A stretch of 41,972 nucleotides of DNA from Poronia punctata (lineage: Eukaryota; Ascomycota; Sordariomycetes; Xylariales; Xylariaceae), in the NCBI GenBank assembly GCA_022579005.1, contig MU401501.1, positions 178,358-220,329 on the forward strand, given 5' to 3'. Shown in pieces: positions 1-12,473 of this stretch. The stretch's first letter is position 1. Every line of letters starts with the position of its first letter. Made by a program: the position numbers and the translations under genes. Below the pieces are notes generated by a model, which did not search any database, was not told the DNA's origin, and saw only the letters and a list, made by a program, of their open reading frames with translations.

Positions 1-20
1 GCCCCCCCCCCCCCCCCCCG

Positions 21-55
<35 letters not shown>
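1..55. repeat. Poly-C homopolymer run
   Basis: The first 55 bases are C except for G at positions 1 and 20. The run sits exactly at the window edge, so an assembly or sequencing artefact is as likely as a real low-complexity tract. It is not a CCCTAA telomere repeat. A second, shorter C17 run lies inside the first intron of the MKK1-type gene, so long C runs do occur elsewhere in this DNA. Confidence 0.9.
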
Positions 56-56
<1 letters not shown>

Positions 57-1510
57 CAGGCTAGACTGCCTACCTACCTTTACAACGAAACGACATAACC
101 TGTGGGGAAGAGGTAGGAAATCAATCACGGTGATGGATATGAAGGTGGTAGGTACATGTACTCATAGATAAGTAGGTAGGTACAATACCTAGGCAGTAGA
201 AAAGAAATAGTGCGCGCATTAAACCCCACAAACGTTAAATGATCACGACATTTACGTTGTCAAGTACCTACCTAACCTTAGATAAATCCATTCCCCCCTC
301 CCTTATAAACTCCAAGGTACGCGCGTACAAGATATTAGCGCGCAGGATTAAATAAATGGTGACAGATCAAAAGTCTATGATGTAACAAAACTTGCGAAAG
401 AATTACCCTAGAGAAAAGAGGGAGACGGATTCTTCGCTAAACGCCCTAATGACCGAAGTGTTGTCACGGGAAAATAGCGAACCCGTAGGTACGTGTAGTT
501 AGTTAGTAATCTCACATGCAACATTTCTGTAATGGCGTTCTCTCTCTCGTGCCGATGATGCCGTTATCTTTGTCCCTCATGACTCAACCGGACACTTGGA
601 GCTATCAAGAGCCGGACTAGGGCACTAAGGTACCTTAAGCTACCTAATAGATCGGCCGGCAAGACAAGCTCTGTGTCCATCGCCAGTTGACCTTAAACCT
701 AGTTGACGCCTCAACTAGTTTCGGTCATATGCTAATGATTCCTACTGGTCAAAAAGTCATTTTCTTGTCATTATCCTCGATGTTGGAAATGGTGATCTCA
801 GATTGATTCCATCGCGAGGGGAACGCATGACACGCATAAAACCAGGCAAGACAATAGTAGTGATTGAGTTAATTGTTTCGAATTCAGTATTGGAGCTACC
901 CAAATAGGCGAATGAGGTGCCTGCTGTCACCTGCTAATGCACAGGCGATTGAATTCCCTCTGGGGACCCTTTAATTCCACTCGACCTTTTAAGCCTCCGA
1001 AAATGTCCGCGCGGACGGCCAAGGGAGCGGAAAACATGACCCCGCCAAAATAAACCAGGGGTACAATAATTTCATGGTTACCCAATACAGTAATCCTCCA
1101 CCAATCCTCATGCTTTGCTGAGTGGTGACATTTCTTTTACCCATCATCTCCCGCCGCCAGTAGTAAAGATAAGACCGTCTGCCAGACATGTGATCAACAC
1201 CAGTCCAGGGTATCCGTCTCGGTTCCGAACGCTGAGCCTTTCCCTCCTTCCTCCATGAATGGTATCGCCCTCAAACAAACAGAAAAGGAATAAAAATAGT
1301 TGAGAATGTCTGATGTAGACAAATGAAACGCGTAAATCGATATCGCTTGTGTTGTCGTGATGAAAATGCCCAATGCCCAATGCCGCTATTTGGTATTTCT
1401 TTTTAAAACGCCGCCCCATATGCAGATGCTGAAAGCACTCTTTCGGTCTTATGCCGAACCCATGTATTATATATGAAAGACCCCAAGAGAAAAGATGCTG
1501 TCGTTATCGT
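56..1510. other. Intergenic, no gene seen
   Basis: Open frames here are below 100 codons and resemble no family I recognise. The stretch contains several TAGGTA/TACCTA hexamers and a GTACATGTAC palindrome at about 152-161. The part nearest 1511 would hold the 3' untranslated region of the minus-strand gene that ends there. Confidence 0.6.
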
Positions 1511-2203
1511 CTAGTAGACTGATATTGACGAGATTAACCGGTTGGGATTCCGCGGCGGCAGATAGAATCCCTGATTGTAAAAGTCCGAGTTATCTTCTTC
1601 TTCTTGTTGTGTTGGGTCGTAATACTTGGTTATTGTGCTCTCGCTCTGCTTTTGGGTAAAAGTAGGTATCGAGGCTGTAGGGGGCGACGGGGGCATGGAT
1701 TCGTCTTCTGACGATTCGGAGTCGTGCTCTAGCTCTGGTGGCGACGTAGTATGCGATGGTGACCGGGTGAGTCTGTAGTTCTCCCCTTTATCTCCCTCCA
1801 ACTCCTCCGCTTCCATGTCTTGTTGTATTGTTTGGGGAGCTGGGGAGACTAGGTGTGATGGTATCCGGGCTAGGGGAGCAGCGTCGTACATCTCGATGTC
1901 CTCGTCCTCATCCATATCGCTGTCATCGTCCGAGTCGGATGAATCTGCCTCCCAGTCCTCTTCCTCGGCTATCGAATCCGCCCACTGTACATGTCGTTCT
2001 TGTATCTTGGATGTGGCACCGTTGACGGATTGGTTAAACCAGCTCTCCTGTTCCCTCTCGGCTTCGGCAAGGTCGAGCATCAAAGAGTCTAGTAGATTGG
2101 CATGGCCCACTAGTAGCCGAAGGTTATGGTCGGGACGGGCAGCTTCTTGCGAGAGCTTAGCCCGTGCCTTGTGGGCGAGGAAGTAGGTCTGGGTGATGGA
2201 CAT
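1511..2203 (-). CDS. Conserved fungal acidic protein of unknown function
   Basis: A single open frame of 230 residues if started at the ATG at 2203 (A at -3). The frame stays open to an ATG at 2278 and another at 2380, giving up to 289 residues, but the extra N-terminus is low-complexity and does not look like protein. Residues 1-60 form a helical, likely conserved block starting MSITQTYFLAHKARAKL, with LLVGHANLLDSLMLDLAEAE following. Residues ~80-110 are a strongly acidic Asp/Glu/Ser stretch, and the middle is Ser/Pro-rich and probably disordered. The tail ends FYLPPRNPNRLISSISVY. The conserved head and tail with a disordered centre match the pattern of a Pezizomycotina-specific hypothetical protein. 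I cannot assign a function. No signal peptide or membrane segment is visible. It is the only gene in the first 12 kb. Confidence 0.75.
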   Translation of the reverse strand: MSITQTYFLAHKARAKLSQEAARPDHNLRLLVGHANLLDSLMLDLAEAEREQESWFNQSVNGATSKIQERHVQWADSIAEEEDWEADSSDSDDDSDMDEDEDIEMYDAAPLARIPSHLVSPAPQTIQQDMEAEELEGDKGENYRLTRSPSHTTSPPELEHDSESSEDESMPPSPPTASIPTFTQKQSESTITKYYDPTQQEEEDNSDFYNQGFYLPPRNPNRLISSISVY

Positions 2204-5200
2204 GGTCTTCTTCTTCAACTGCTGGTGTGGTGATGGTGGAGGGTGGAAAGGTGATGGTGAGTAGATTGTGGAAACCATCTTGAAGGATAGGTATTTCTCT
2301 CTTCTTAGTTTGCGTTGATGTGATAGTGTCGTGTTTTGTTGCAATTTTGTTGTGTGAGTCAGGCACCGATGTCCGATCAAGGCAGCAAAGTTTAAGGGAC
2401 GAGGAGCTTGTTCCCTTTTGTATAAGCTATGATGGCCTTAGTTGTGCAGGGATCTCGGGGTCCGCTACGTTGCGGTGTGTGTGCGGGCTGTTCTCGGGTG
2501 GGTGTCTTTGTACCAGGGTACTTCTGGTGTGGTACTTCGGTACTGAAGCCAGGCACCAAGATTCCGACTTTTTGTTTCTGCTGGCGTTTCTGGCTGCGCA
2601 CTTTTGAACCAGGGGGTCCCGGTCGATACGAGGGTACAAGGGTACGGAGGTACAAAGATACGACGGATCGAACCTGCAGCTTTTTTGCTGAGAAGGCTGT
2701 TGTTGTTGATTGCCTAGTCTAGCAGTTATGCAGTGACAGTAGGCGAACCACGCTAGATAAATTACTACCGTATTGGGTATTAATTTCTGGTCTGGATGAC
2801 TGATTCCCGGGAGTTCTGTGGTATTAATAAGCGACCCAAGGGATAGCAATGGTAAATTGCAGTGATATTTTCCCCATCCAGTATCGCGTACATGTACGAG
2901 TACGTGTTGAGAGTTGAATGTGCTTTGGTAGCTGTTTGCGAGAGCTTCAATCGTGGGGTCGAACAATCCGTGTTTAAAATACAGGAGATTTTGCAAAGAA
3001 GAAGAGCAGAGTTCAACAGGAGTGGAAAACGTGGGAACTTATGATTCTTTTGTAAACGTGTAGATACTCTTGGAAGTTCGGATTGCTGGATGATAAATGC
3101 ATCTGCTGACTATTCCATTCATTATAATCAAACCGAGCTAAGGTGTTGATTAGTTACCTTAGGTAGGTAGATTGCGTGCGTGCACACACTTCGTGTCAAA
3201 ACTCCGCTCCGACTCTACTAAAAAGGCTCGGGCTTAACGGACGGGAAATCGGGTAGTTCCTTTAACAATGCCTTGGATTTCGTAATCGGTCTCGCACACG
3301 ACCGAGTTGCCTAGCGCTCATCCGTCGCACCAAAGTTTAGCGGGATTATCTCGTTACTACGCTGTAGAATTGATGCACCGCGAAAATGCGGCCTTCACCG
3401 CCGTCATAACCTTCCGCAGCATGCCCAAGTCATCAGGGCGCTCGCACTTCATCACCCTACACCCCCCCCCAAAAAGGCGGGATGGTGCTGGAACTCCGCA
3501 CGACCGCCCAGATAATGCCCAGGAGTGGAGGTCATTGGAGCAAAACACCATGCTAGCAGTCGATACCACAATACCGTCAGATTGTCGGCTTTTTCTCCTG
3601 CTGACCGTCTGTGTCAAGTCAGGCCAGCCTATCTCCTGCCCTATTGCCCACTACATATTCTGTCTTCACATTATGAGATGACTACCTACATAAGTCTGTG
3701 ACTCTGCCCACCGGTTCACTACTTGACGCATGTAAAGCCGATCGACAGAGAGTCAATTGTTTGCGATTTAACACAATATTGATGCCACTGTAAATTGATT
3801 TCGGTGTTTGGTCTTGTACCCAAAATCCCACTATTCTATTATGCGCATACATTAGTCCCGACTTCAACACTTTGCCTGGAACCCCACTGTCTCAAAATTT
3901 GTTGCCAGTAGATACATCTAAATGTACTATCGTAGATCAAGTGAAATGGTGTTTATAACTCCCCGCAACCCCGGAGATTATAACGGAAGTAAGCCTAATG
4001 GTATATGTAATACATAGGTATTCGATGGCTTTCTTTCCAATTGAGATATTGGCCAGATTTGTATTTAATAACGGACTAGGCCTAATTTAAAGAGTGAATC
4101 CCACAGGCTACATGATAAGATGGTGTTTAATTACCTGTACATGTTTCGCTGTGACTCGAAAGTGCTGATGAATCATCGCCAGGATTTCTCAGCAATACAT
4201 CAAAACGTCGTGATTAATAATTCGACCCACACGGTCGGCTCTTGTAAGTTCCCGAGATCCAGCCGGGGCCAACACTTTACCAAGGACAGATGTGAATTCC
4301 AATCAAGCCCGTCGTCCACAAGGCTGCTACTACCTCCATGGCAAATTCAATATGTGGCATTTTACATCCATTGGATATCAGCACTCGTCGCAAATGCGGA
4401 TATTGGCATTTCCGTACGGAACGTGACGTGATACCACTGCCATGGACTCGAGTATTTTGAAACGGTCTGTACAAATGCAGGCCACCCCGTGGGAGACATT
4501 ATTGATTTGATTCTGATAAAACAACGTATAATTAGCCAGGAAACAATGGTCAGCAGTAAAAGTCTCTGGGAATATTGGTCTACTTGAAATTAGATGATTC
4601 TTGTAATTTGCAGGGTCTGAGATAAGAAGAAGCTATTGGTTCAAGTGCTCAATCATATCAGTGTTTACGAGTAAAGATTCAAAACATTGCCATGTACATA
4701 CAAATTCAATGTTAATGCCGAGAACTATACAAATGCGGCTGTTTTCCCGTACTTGCGACGAACCAGAGATACCTCAGGCTCCAGCTACACGTACATGTAC
4801 GAATAGTTTACGAGTAGGTAGGTTGTCATTGTGAGCTCGGGTCCGTTACCAGACCGTGGCCTGTATAGCTCGCGACTCCACAGGCTTGGTTCGCTTTTTG
4901 GGGGAAATCCCACGAACCGAACTGGGCCCCGTCATCTGACATTTGTCCCGTCCCCGCGCGCGCGCCCTGTTAGGTAAGCCAACTGTACACGTGCATGTAC
5001 CGCGTAAAGTGTGCGGCGTGCCTATCTCCATCTCGCTCTTTAGGCAGCGACAAGTTGAAAAGGCCATCATAACCTGGTTTGTAATATCATCCATCGCTTT
5101 CGTCTGCTTGCATACCGAAACAATGCAAGTCTTATAATACTAAATCTTTGAAAATCAAATGCTTCTGGATTTCCCGGCATGCCAGCAAATTGATCAGACA

Positions 5201-6762
5201 TGTTAACAATTTCGTGGCCCTGCCCAATGCAGAAACGTTAAGCGACAAAACGTCAGGTCCAGCCAGGTCTTTTCAGTTCATGCACCCTTCAATTTTGTTC
5301 TTACACGTACCTCCACGATAACTGACCGTCTGTGGGTTGGGTGGTGAAACAAATAGGGAACCCCCGACCGAACTTTGATGCAGAGACGGGCGGTTTATAC
5401 AGCTTATCAGAGGTAATTAAGGGGAGGAAAAAGCAACTTTAAAGGGGAACCATTTCATGCCCGAGCCAACCCGCCTAATATTCACATCATGATCATTGAT
5501 CAATCCCCAAGAATATTTCGCATATCGATGACAGAATAGGGAGTAGTTCCCGCCATCGAACCATCAATAATCGAAACGCAGATTGTTGTTATTTGATCCT
5601 GTGCCTGGATAGCCAACAGCAGTATCGAAAAGTCTTGATACAGAAAGATCTACCTATTCTACTGTAGGTATACGTGTACATGTCAGTGCTCGTACGTACG
5701 TATTTGTCCAATATGTGGAATTGACCATCGTTGGATGCTTCCCGTTCGTGTTCGCCGATTTAGCTCGCCTGGCATCTTTTAAGCGAGAGCGAACAGCAAC
5801 TTGGCGAACAATCTAACCTAAACCAAAAGTGAAAAGTACCTACAGTGTTAGGCTCATTATTACTGTGACAAACACACGGTATAATGGGCAGTTCCTTGAG
5901 TGCCTGGGGCATTCCAGGGGGGTGGGGTTGATGGGTACCGCGTAGGGCTGAGCAGATGGGCAATTCTGATGGATTGTGGATTCTGTTCTAGGTTAGCTAC
6001 AAAGGCTCATTTGCAATAACGATAACTCCGCAAGAGTCACTTCCGCTCGGGGTTCTCTCCACTCGAGGGTCGACCGGGTGAGATTTTCGAACCCTTGCTG
6101 CTGTTTCTAGATTTGAGTACAACATACTGAGTTCCCATAATCATCCAACAAGAGGACTTCGTGGGGATGAACAAGGTACTGTACCTATCCGTCAGCTCCG
6201 CCACAGGGCGCAGACTACCGGTATGAAGGTAAGGGTACTTTCCTTTGTTACAGCCAAGAGTGGGATAGAGCCCGACGCCATTCATCATGATTCATTTCTC
6301 AGTCACTGCAATCTCCTCTGGTTGGTGACAAGTACAATGCAACCAGCCAGCCAGACCATGTACGTGCTTAGGTATGCCATATCGCTTCGTATCGATCTCA
6401 CCACCAAGTTTCACCATCGGCTAGCCAAGACCGCTGACGGGCCAACGCTTTTTGCGACAATGGGCTGTCCGTTCCTTGGATTGCATCGGTCATCTCCTTG
6501 GATGCATGCGATGGACGTCTCAACTGCCTATAAGCGCTTTTCTAGGCGGGCAGGGAAAGGCGATCTAGCGGTGACAACACCCGCCCTATCCCGCCCTATA
6601 GGCCATACCCCAGCACGTAAGCGGCTCGCAAGCCGGTAACGTCGCAACAGAACGAGCGACGATGCATGTATAGCGGCATCGTCTCCCTTGAACATCGAAT
6701 ACCGACCAATCCTCTCACTGCGCATGAACAGGGGTTCATCGAGTATAGCTCATAATACCCAC

Positions 6763-6786
6763 GCACCCAAGCACCCAAGCACCCAA
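6763..6786. repeat. Octamer tandem repeat (GCACCCAA)3
   Basis: Three perfect head-to-tail copies of GCACCCAA, flanked by near copies on both sides. It lies in non-coding DNA. A related octamer array (CCCAACCA) occurs at 31035. Confidence 0.9.
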
Positions 6787-9700
6787 GCCCACTAGTTTAT
6801 GCGTCCTGGGCAGTCAGTGCACGCTGTAGGTATTGTCTACGACTACTCGTACCTCGACAATATTATTACAGATCTCAGCTAGTCTTGGCTGACCTAGATT
6901 TCGCATTATGACGATTTCCATCTACGAGTACGAGTAGACGTAAACAAGGGTTAGCTATATGTGCGTATCAATCAGATGCACAGCCCTTTACTACAACACT
7001 CCATAATTGAGTATACTCGTAGGAGTATAGGGTAAAAACCCCCAAGTTACGTTTGGATTCGGCGGGGAAATAAATTCGTGTCGGAACCGAGAGGGGTTTT
7101 CTATTGGCGACCAAACGCGACGCGATTGTACGTGTATATCCTACCTATTCGGCTTCATTTCGCGCCCGAATATTTTCCGCTGTCTTACCTACCATCACTC
7201 TGCCCAGTTCAGGTCGAATGCCTTGCTAAAGCAAGAATATCAACTAGCCTCCTACGAGACTGTTTTATCCATACCTACCCGCATCGGTTGTCTTTCACAT
7301 CAACGCCGTGGTTCGTTTTGTATGATCGGGGTCGCCTTCCTCATCCATGTGATTTTTGCTTATTTCTTGCTTTCACCAAGTCTTTTCTTTTGCTTCGCAC
7401 TTGCTTGGCCTATTATTTCAGTGACTGGCTGGGGTAGGTTGCAACAGCAGGAATGCTGACAACCTTCCAGAACTATTCCCTGCAAGACACACGTGTCACG
7501 GCTGTAATGTGTATTTTCCTTTCCGACCACCTTGTTAAGACATCTATGAGTATATAGACCGGCTCCTTTTTCAGCTGACCACCGATGTAACCTCCAAATC
7601 TCTACTATGGATAACGAATTTGGCGACAAACCTTTGGACGATGTGTGTGAAGACCCTGAACTGCAACTTGTCTGACATCTACAGCAAGCGGGTAGGTATT
7701 GCGAAATACACGTAGATAATAACCAAACTTCCACCTACATCTATCTTTCCATCCTTGGTGACGTCTGGATAGGTAGAAAAGGTAGGTATTGCGTAGGTAA
7801 CTAGCTGATTAATGGACTGTCATTGCTTCTTCTTCTACGCTTGTCTATCAGCTCAGCTGACTGCGCAAAAAAGCAATTTCTATCTTGCATATAACTAGGC
7901 GTTCCATTCATTGTGCGAGATTTCTTAGACATACCTTTTTAGCGTATAGTCATCGCAATGACATGCTGTATATTTTTACATCCTTTTTGTAATACCTAGG
8001 TACAAGGTAGGTTGGGGATTTTAATGATGAATCAAGCAGGGTCGTTTGCAGTTCCGTCGCCCCCCCTTTTTTTTGTCTACCTATCTGAAAACAGTATTCT
8101 CTGTACCTTGCAGCATCTGGGGAAAGTAGGTAACCTTATGGGGTCTTTTTCAGCTTTTTGTCTGACACGTTCTTTTCCGTTTGTTGGAAATCAAGTGAAT
8201 ACGCACAATTCTTTACACGTACTTTGTTTTAATCCGGGGGTGATTAATGCTCCTAGACTATGTGTACCTAGTCTAGTTGCTTACAGCATTAAATATACCT
8301 TACCTACAGAAGCAATAGATTTAAGGTATGTAGGTACATGGGCCTACTTTATTAAGATTTATGATCGCCAAGAAAGGAAGGCTTGATAGGTAGGCGTTTT
8401 CCGTCATCCAGAAAGCTGTCTAACTAGGTACTAAGTAGGTACGAGTAAGTAGGTTAGGTTAGGTTATTAATCAACTCTTCCTTCTCTTCCTTCGGCTTTA
8501 TCCGATTGCCCGAACCGCAAGGACAAACGAACAAACTTTCCGAGACCCGAAGCTGGGGGGATTTGAATCGGACCCTTCTTGTTACTTTGATATAGGTACT
8601 ACTTAATACTGACGAGTAAGTACCTAACCTTATAAGCTTGGTAGAACTAGGTAAGTACATACTTAGGCAAGTGAGACCTAGTAGCTCCAGACTCGACTCA
8701 AATAGTTGATAGTGATAGTATGGCATGTTCCTCATCTATTGTAGGTATTGGTAACCTTTTTACCCTAGTCTTTATCAAAAGTGAAACCAACATCGCATGC
8801 CAAAATGTTAGTCACATGATGGATGGCATTTATGATTTACGTCTATGTATACCCACCTAACGGCATTTGGAATTGAAAAAGGGATAAAAGTGTCTCCCGG
8901 GCAGTTTTATCTGTATCTGTCCCAGGACACTGGATCATTTTCCATATCCGGTTAATATTAGATACCTATTCAACCCTGTATGTAACAAGTTGACGTGACC
9001 GCTTGCTTCCGGGAAAGCTTGACATGGGCGATCCCTTATTTCATTTTTTTTTAAGTTTTCTTGACTACCTAGATGGACATATTACGAGTACAGGGGATTT
9101 CTTATCCCTTCCATCTGTCAGTATTGGTATAATACTTTGTGGTGTTATTACGGTACTTATTTTCTTTTTATTTGACATCCCAGGTTCCGGGGGTAAGATG
9201 AGTGATCTGCAGGCATTTTTGAAATTAAGCTTTGGTAATCGAGTCCTGGCACAACCTACCTACACTAGGGACTACCTACTCGTAGATGTTTTCATGTATG
9301 GATTGGCTGGGGAACCTAACTGGGTACCTATCTACTCGTACGCGTAAACAGTCCCTAACCAAAGCTGATCACCATACGGTATTCTCTATGCCGGTACATA
9401 AAAGTGGTTGAGTTGGTTCTTGTCACTTTTCCCTTTTTGCTTTTTGCTTTTTCTTTCTTATTGTCATTTCCCCATTTCTCACGTCATGTCGATCAGTCCC
9501 AATCTCTCGGATACAGTGACTTTTGCCAATCTCACATGATCGGTAATTACACGTAACCACTCGGGGAATGAAAACTTTCCCCGTTGGCCTTTGGTAACCG
9601 AGTTCCCGGATGAAGGTTGAAGAATGTTTGTCATCAGAAGTACGAAACCATGACCTTATAGATATATGACTGTGTTATCTGAGCCGTTGGAAATTCTTAA

Positions 9701-9887
9701 TGGTCATCATCGTTGTCACACGGTGATCTCTGTACCTGCAAATCCCTATACGCCTGTTTACGTGAACAATGTAGAATGGGTAAGTCCAGTATCATCTCTT
9801 ACTTACATTGGAAGTCATATTCTAGATCTTAATATATTTATTAGAAGACATGGGGTTTGTCAAAGTACGACTAGGTTCGTCTTCTCA

Positions 9888-9912
9888 TACGAGTACTTGT
9901 AAAGTACTCGTA
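9888..9912. repeat. Perfect 11-bp inverted repeat, 3-nt loop
   Basis: TACGAGTACTT at 9888-9898 is followed by GTA and then the exact reverse complement at 9902-9912. It combines one copy each of the TACGAGTA and TACTCGTA octamers. It is not followed by a T-run, so it is not an obvious terminator. Confidence 0.85.
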
Positions 9913-10793
9913 GGGTAGGTGATCCGTCGTCAGAAAAGCTGATATTAAAATTATGAGCCCCCCATCTGTCATGTCGGCAAAACCGACCCAATTTGCACTT
10001 CGCATTCGTCAGTCCCTAATCCCATCATTTCATTTCAACCAAGATCGTATGCCGAAACGGGGAAGAAATGAAGGGAAGAAAACAACTGGTCTTACATGTA
10101 ATCCATGTATGTACCTACATCACGCTTTAAGAACAAAGTCCTAACCTAATCTACATGCAGGTTAGGGCTGATGGCACGGATTCTATAGGGGCGGAGTTCC
10201 GTACCGTCAGCCTTTTATATCCTCTCTCCTTCAAGGGCTATACTCTATACCGAGTACACGTAGGAAGTAGGAAGTAGCTAATAAATAGATGACGATGATA
10301 GGTAATATGCAGATGTTGGATCAAACTCTGGCACCTCGGTAATTATCACCCTCTCTAATGTGTGTAAAAGGGTGTCTACATGTATATCACCACGATACGT
10401 ACCTATTCTACCTACTTACGAGTACCCAACCTAACACATTTCCGGTATAGCTAGCTGCCCTTATCAAACCTGTCATCACATCCACCATGTCAACTGTCAA
10501 GGGTTTTCCGGTTGGTGGATGTCCCTCAGCCGCTAGCACGTGGTCACAATGTTCTGCGAACTCTTTTCCTCCCCCCCCCTTATTTACTGTGGTACCTACG
10601 TGTACATACCCATGTATCAAGTACCTACCTCGCTCGCTTTTCCGAACCCACGGGTTCGGTCCCGCCAAGAAAACCGACCCTCTAACCTGAAAAGAAGAAA
10701 ACCCGATTACCTAGGAGATGGGCTAGGTATGTATCTAAGTAGGTATCGTGAACTTTACCAACACTAATCTAATCTAGATACAGGCGGAAGAGC

Positions 10794-10811
10794 AAAAAAA
10801 AAAAAAAAAAA
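10794..10811. repeat. Poly-A run (A18)
   Basis: Eighteen consecutive A residues in non-coding DNA. No adjacent element with target-site duplications is apparent, so a retroposon tail cannot be claimed. Confidence 0.9.
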
Positions 10812-11100
10812 GCATCATCACGAAGCGGGTGACAGGCAGGCAGGTAGACAGCACATCTCTCTTTCTTCTTTCCCGGACTTGTGTGATACCCTGATTACCT
10901 ACACGTAGATAGTCTACCTATACCTACCCTAAAGATGGCGCCGGGCTATCTAAATCTACAAGTAATACATGTAATCTGGCATGAAAGGAGGTACCTACCT
11001 ACCTATCTATAAGAATCCGAACGGCTATCGCTCCCGGCGCGCGATTGAATGTTGGGGAATTATGCTTAATACTAACCTACTCGTACTAACCTAACCTAGT

Positions 11101-11120
11101 GAGTGAGTGAGTGAGTGAGT
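11101..11120. repeat. Microsatellite (GAGT)5
   Basis: Five perfect copies of GAGT, directly preceded by CTAACCTAACCTAGT-like sequence that contains the TAGG/CCTA tetranucleotides common in this window. Confidence 0.9.
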
Positions 11121-12473
11121 GGCCTTACTTGTGATGTAGGGAAGAAGGAAATAAATCAAATAAAAGAGATTCTGAGCAAAAGTCCCTCCTTCAACAATCA
11201 GGAAGCGAGAACCGTCCCGGCGGCGCGGCGCGTACAGTGTATGTACCGGTACTCTGTAGACGCCGGCACCGGATACGTTAGGTATACGAGTACCTACTGG
11301 TTTCGTCTGCAGCCACGGCTTGCATTCATTACCAACGTTTTGAGATGTTCGGTAATGTGTACATATATATACATGGTTGCATGCGTAGATAATACCTAAC
11401 TTGTAGACATGCGGACCTTTTACCACTGCCATGGAGAATAACCGACCTAATACAAAAGACAAACTTACAGGTACGAGTATAGTTCGGTAGTGACGTGTAG
11501 AGGAGAGAGTAGATACAGGGTAACGGAAAGAATGCAACAGCAAAGAGGAGGAGGACCCCCCGAATAAGCCTTGATTTTCAAGCCCCCCTCCCCAGGATGA
11601 GATGGATAAAGATAGACACGTATCTGCCTGTCTATGATTCATACGAGTAGGTACATTAGGTACTTCGTATAATATTCGGCCGCAAGCTAACTCACGTTAC
11701 CGATCTGTTGGGACAGACGGACCCGGTCAGTCGTTTCAGTACTTACCTACTCGATAGAGTTTACCTAGATTAGGTATATTAGTGATACGGGTTAAACAGG
11801 TCATGAGACGGAGAGAGGTCAAGATGTACACGGAAAAGGATTCCGGTTCAGGCCGAAGACTACCTTACTGATGGATTCATTGGTGAATGTATGTATATGC
11901 TATTTTGTATACGACTAGGACCAACTAACCAACCTAGGTATGTTGCCGGCCCATTCATAGGTAATGCTTTTACCTGCTCGTAAACGCTAGAAACCTTATC
12001 CTGTTTAACCTTTGTTTTGACTCCCCCGCCCTGCCCGCTCTGAACATTATCAATTTTCTGTCCAAGTATCGTCGGCTTTACTAGACTCGGGGGTGGTACC
12101 ATCCCTTACTTATTTCAAACTCGTAACGGCCGATGTGCTCCGTCGGCGCGGATCCGAGAAAAGTGTACCACATAAAGGCGATCGATCACATGACAAAAAA
12201 TTAAGGGGGGATACCCTTGTATCTGACCATGATGGTTGGGATACTCTTGCTAGGTTATGTTATGCCTCTTGAATTTTGTTCAGATACTTAGTAGACTATA
12301 ACATGGGGTACGTAGATGAATGTAGTAGACTAGAGGCCAGAGGCACTGAGATAGAAGTATGTAAGTTGAGGACGATATTACTCTCTTAGCTCGGGTCATC
12401 AGAACAGGTTGTCGTTCCATGAAGTTGATGGTTTGGTCTAATGCGGATATACTCCATACATCGACCTCCTTCC

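Larger units (their letters stand above)
6844..11649. repeat. Dispersed TACGAGTA/TACTCGTA octamer cluster
   Basis: Counting by eye, this stretch contains 15 copies of TACGAGTA or its complement TACTCGTA: 6844, 6923, 6929, 7014, 8440, 9083, 9277, 9333, 9888, 9905, 10417, 11078, 11285, 11472 and 11642 (first base of each). Chance expectation for an 8-mer on both strands in 4.8 kb is about 0.15. Isolated copies also occur in other intergenic regions (for example about 2895, 31148, 34221 and 41359). I saw none in the exons of the annotated genes. Confidence 0.75.
2204..12473. other. Gene-poor stretch of ~10.3 kb
   Basis: No frame here looks like a conserved protein. The longest ORFs on either strand (6223-6639, 138 codons; 11091-11642 minus, 183 codons) have irregular composition and no recognisable motif. 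I searched by eye for tRNA B-box sequences and found no acceptable tRNA. The stretch is rich in TACCTA/TAGGTA hexamers, TACGAGTA/TACTCGTA octamers, and microsatellites listed separately. Part just above 2203 is the promoter and 5' UTR of the 1511-2203 gene. Multi-exon genes with small exons, or non-coding RNAs, cannot be excluded. Confidence 0.6.

Noticed and set aside
1..55. Telomere or subtelomere at the left end
   Set aside because: Pure C rather than CCCTAA repeats, and the next bases show no telomere-associated repeat.
6223..6639. 138-codon plus-strand ORF in the gene-poor stretch
   Set aside because: No recognisable motif, irregular composition, no intron signals or neighbouring exons; likely chance.
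8480..8580. Possible tRNA on the minus strand (GATTCAAATCC-like B box)
   Set aside because: The sequence around it cannot form a T-stem or acceptor stem.
9003..9347. 114-codon ORF with a hydrophobic stretch
   Set aside because: The hydrophobic run comes from T-rich DNA, and it contains three copies of the dispersed TACGAGTA-type motif, which mark non-coding DNA here.
11091..11642. 183-codon minus-strand ORF
   Set aside because: Ends in a Thr-His-Ser-Leu run from the GAGT microsatellite and looks random elsewhere.
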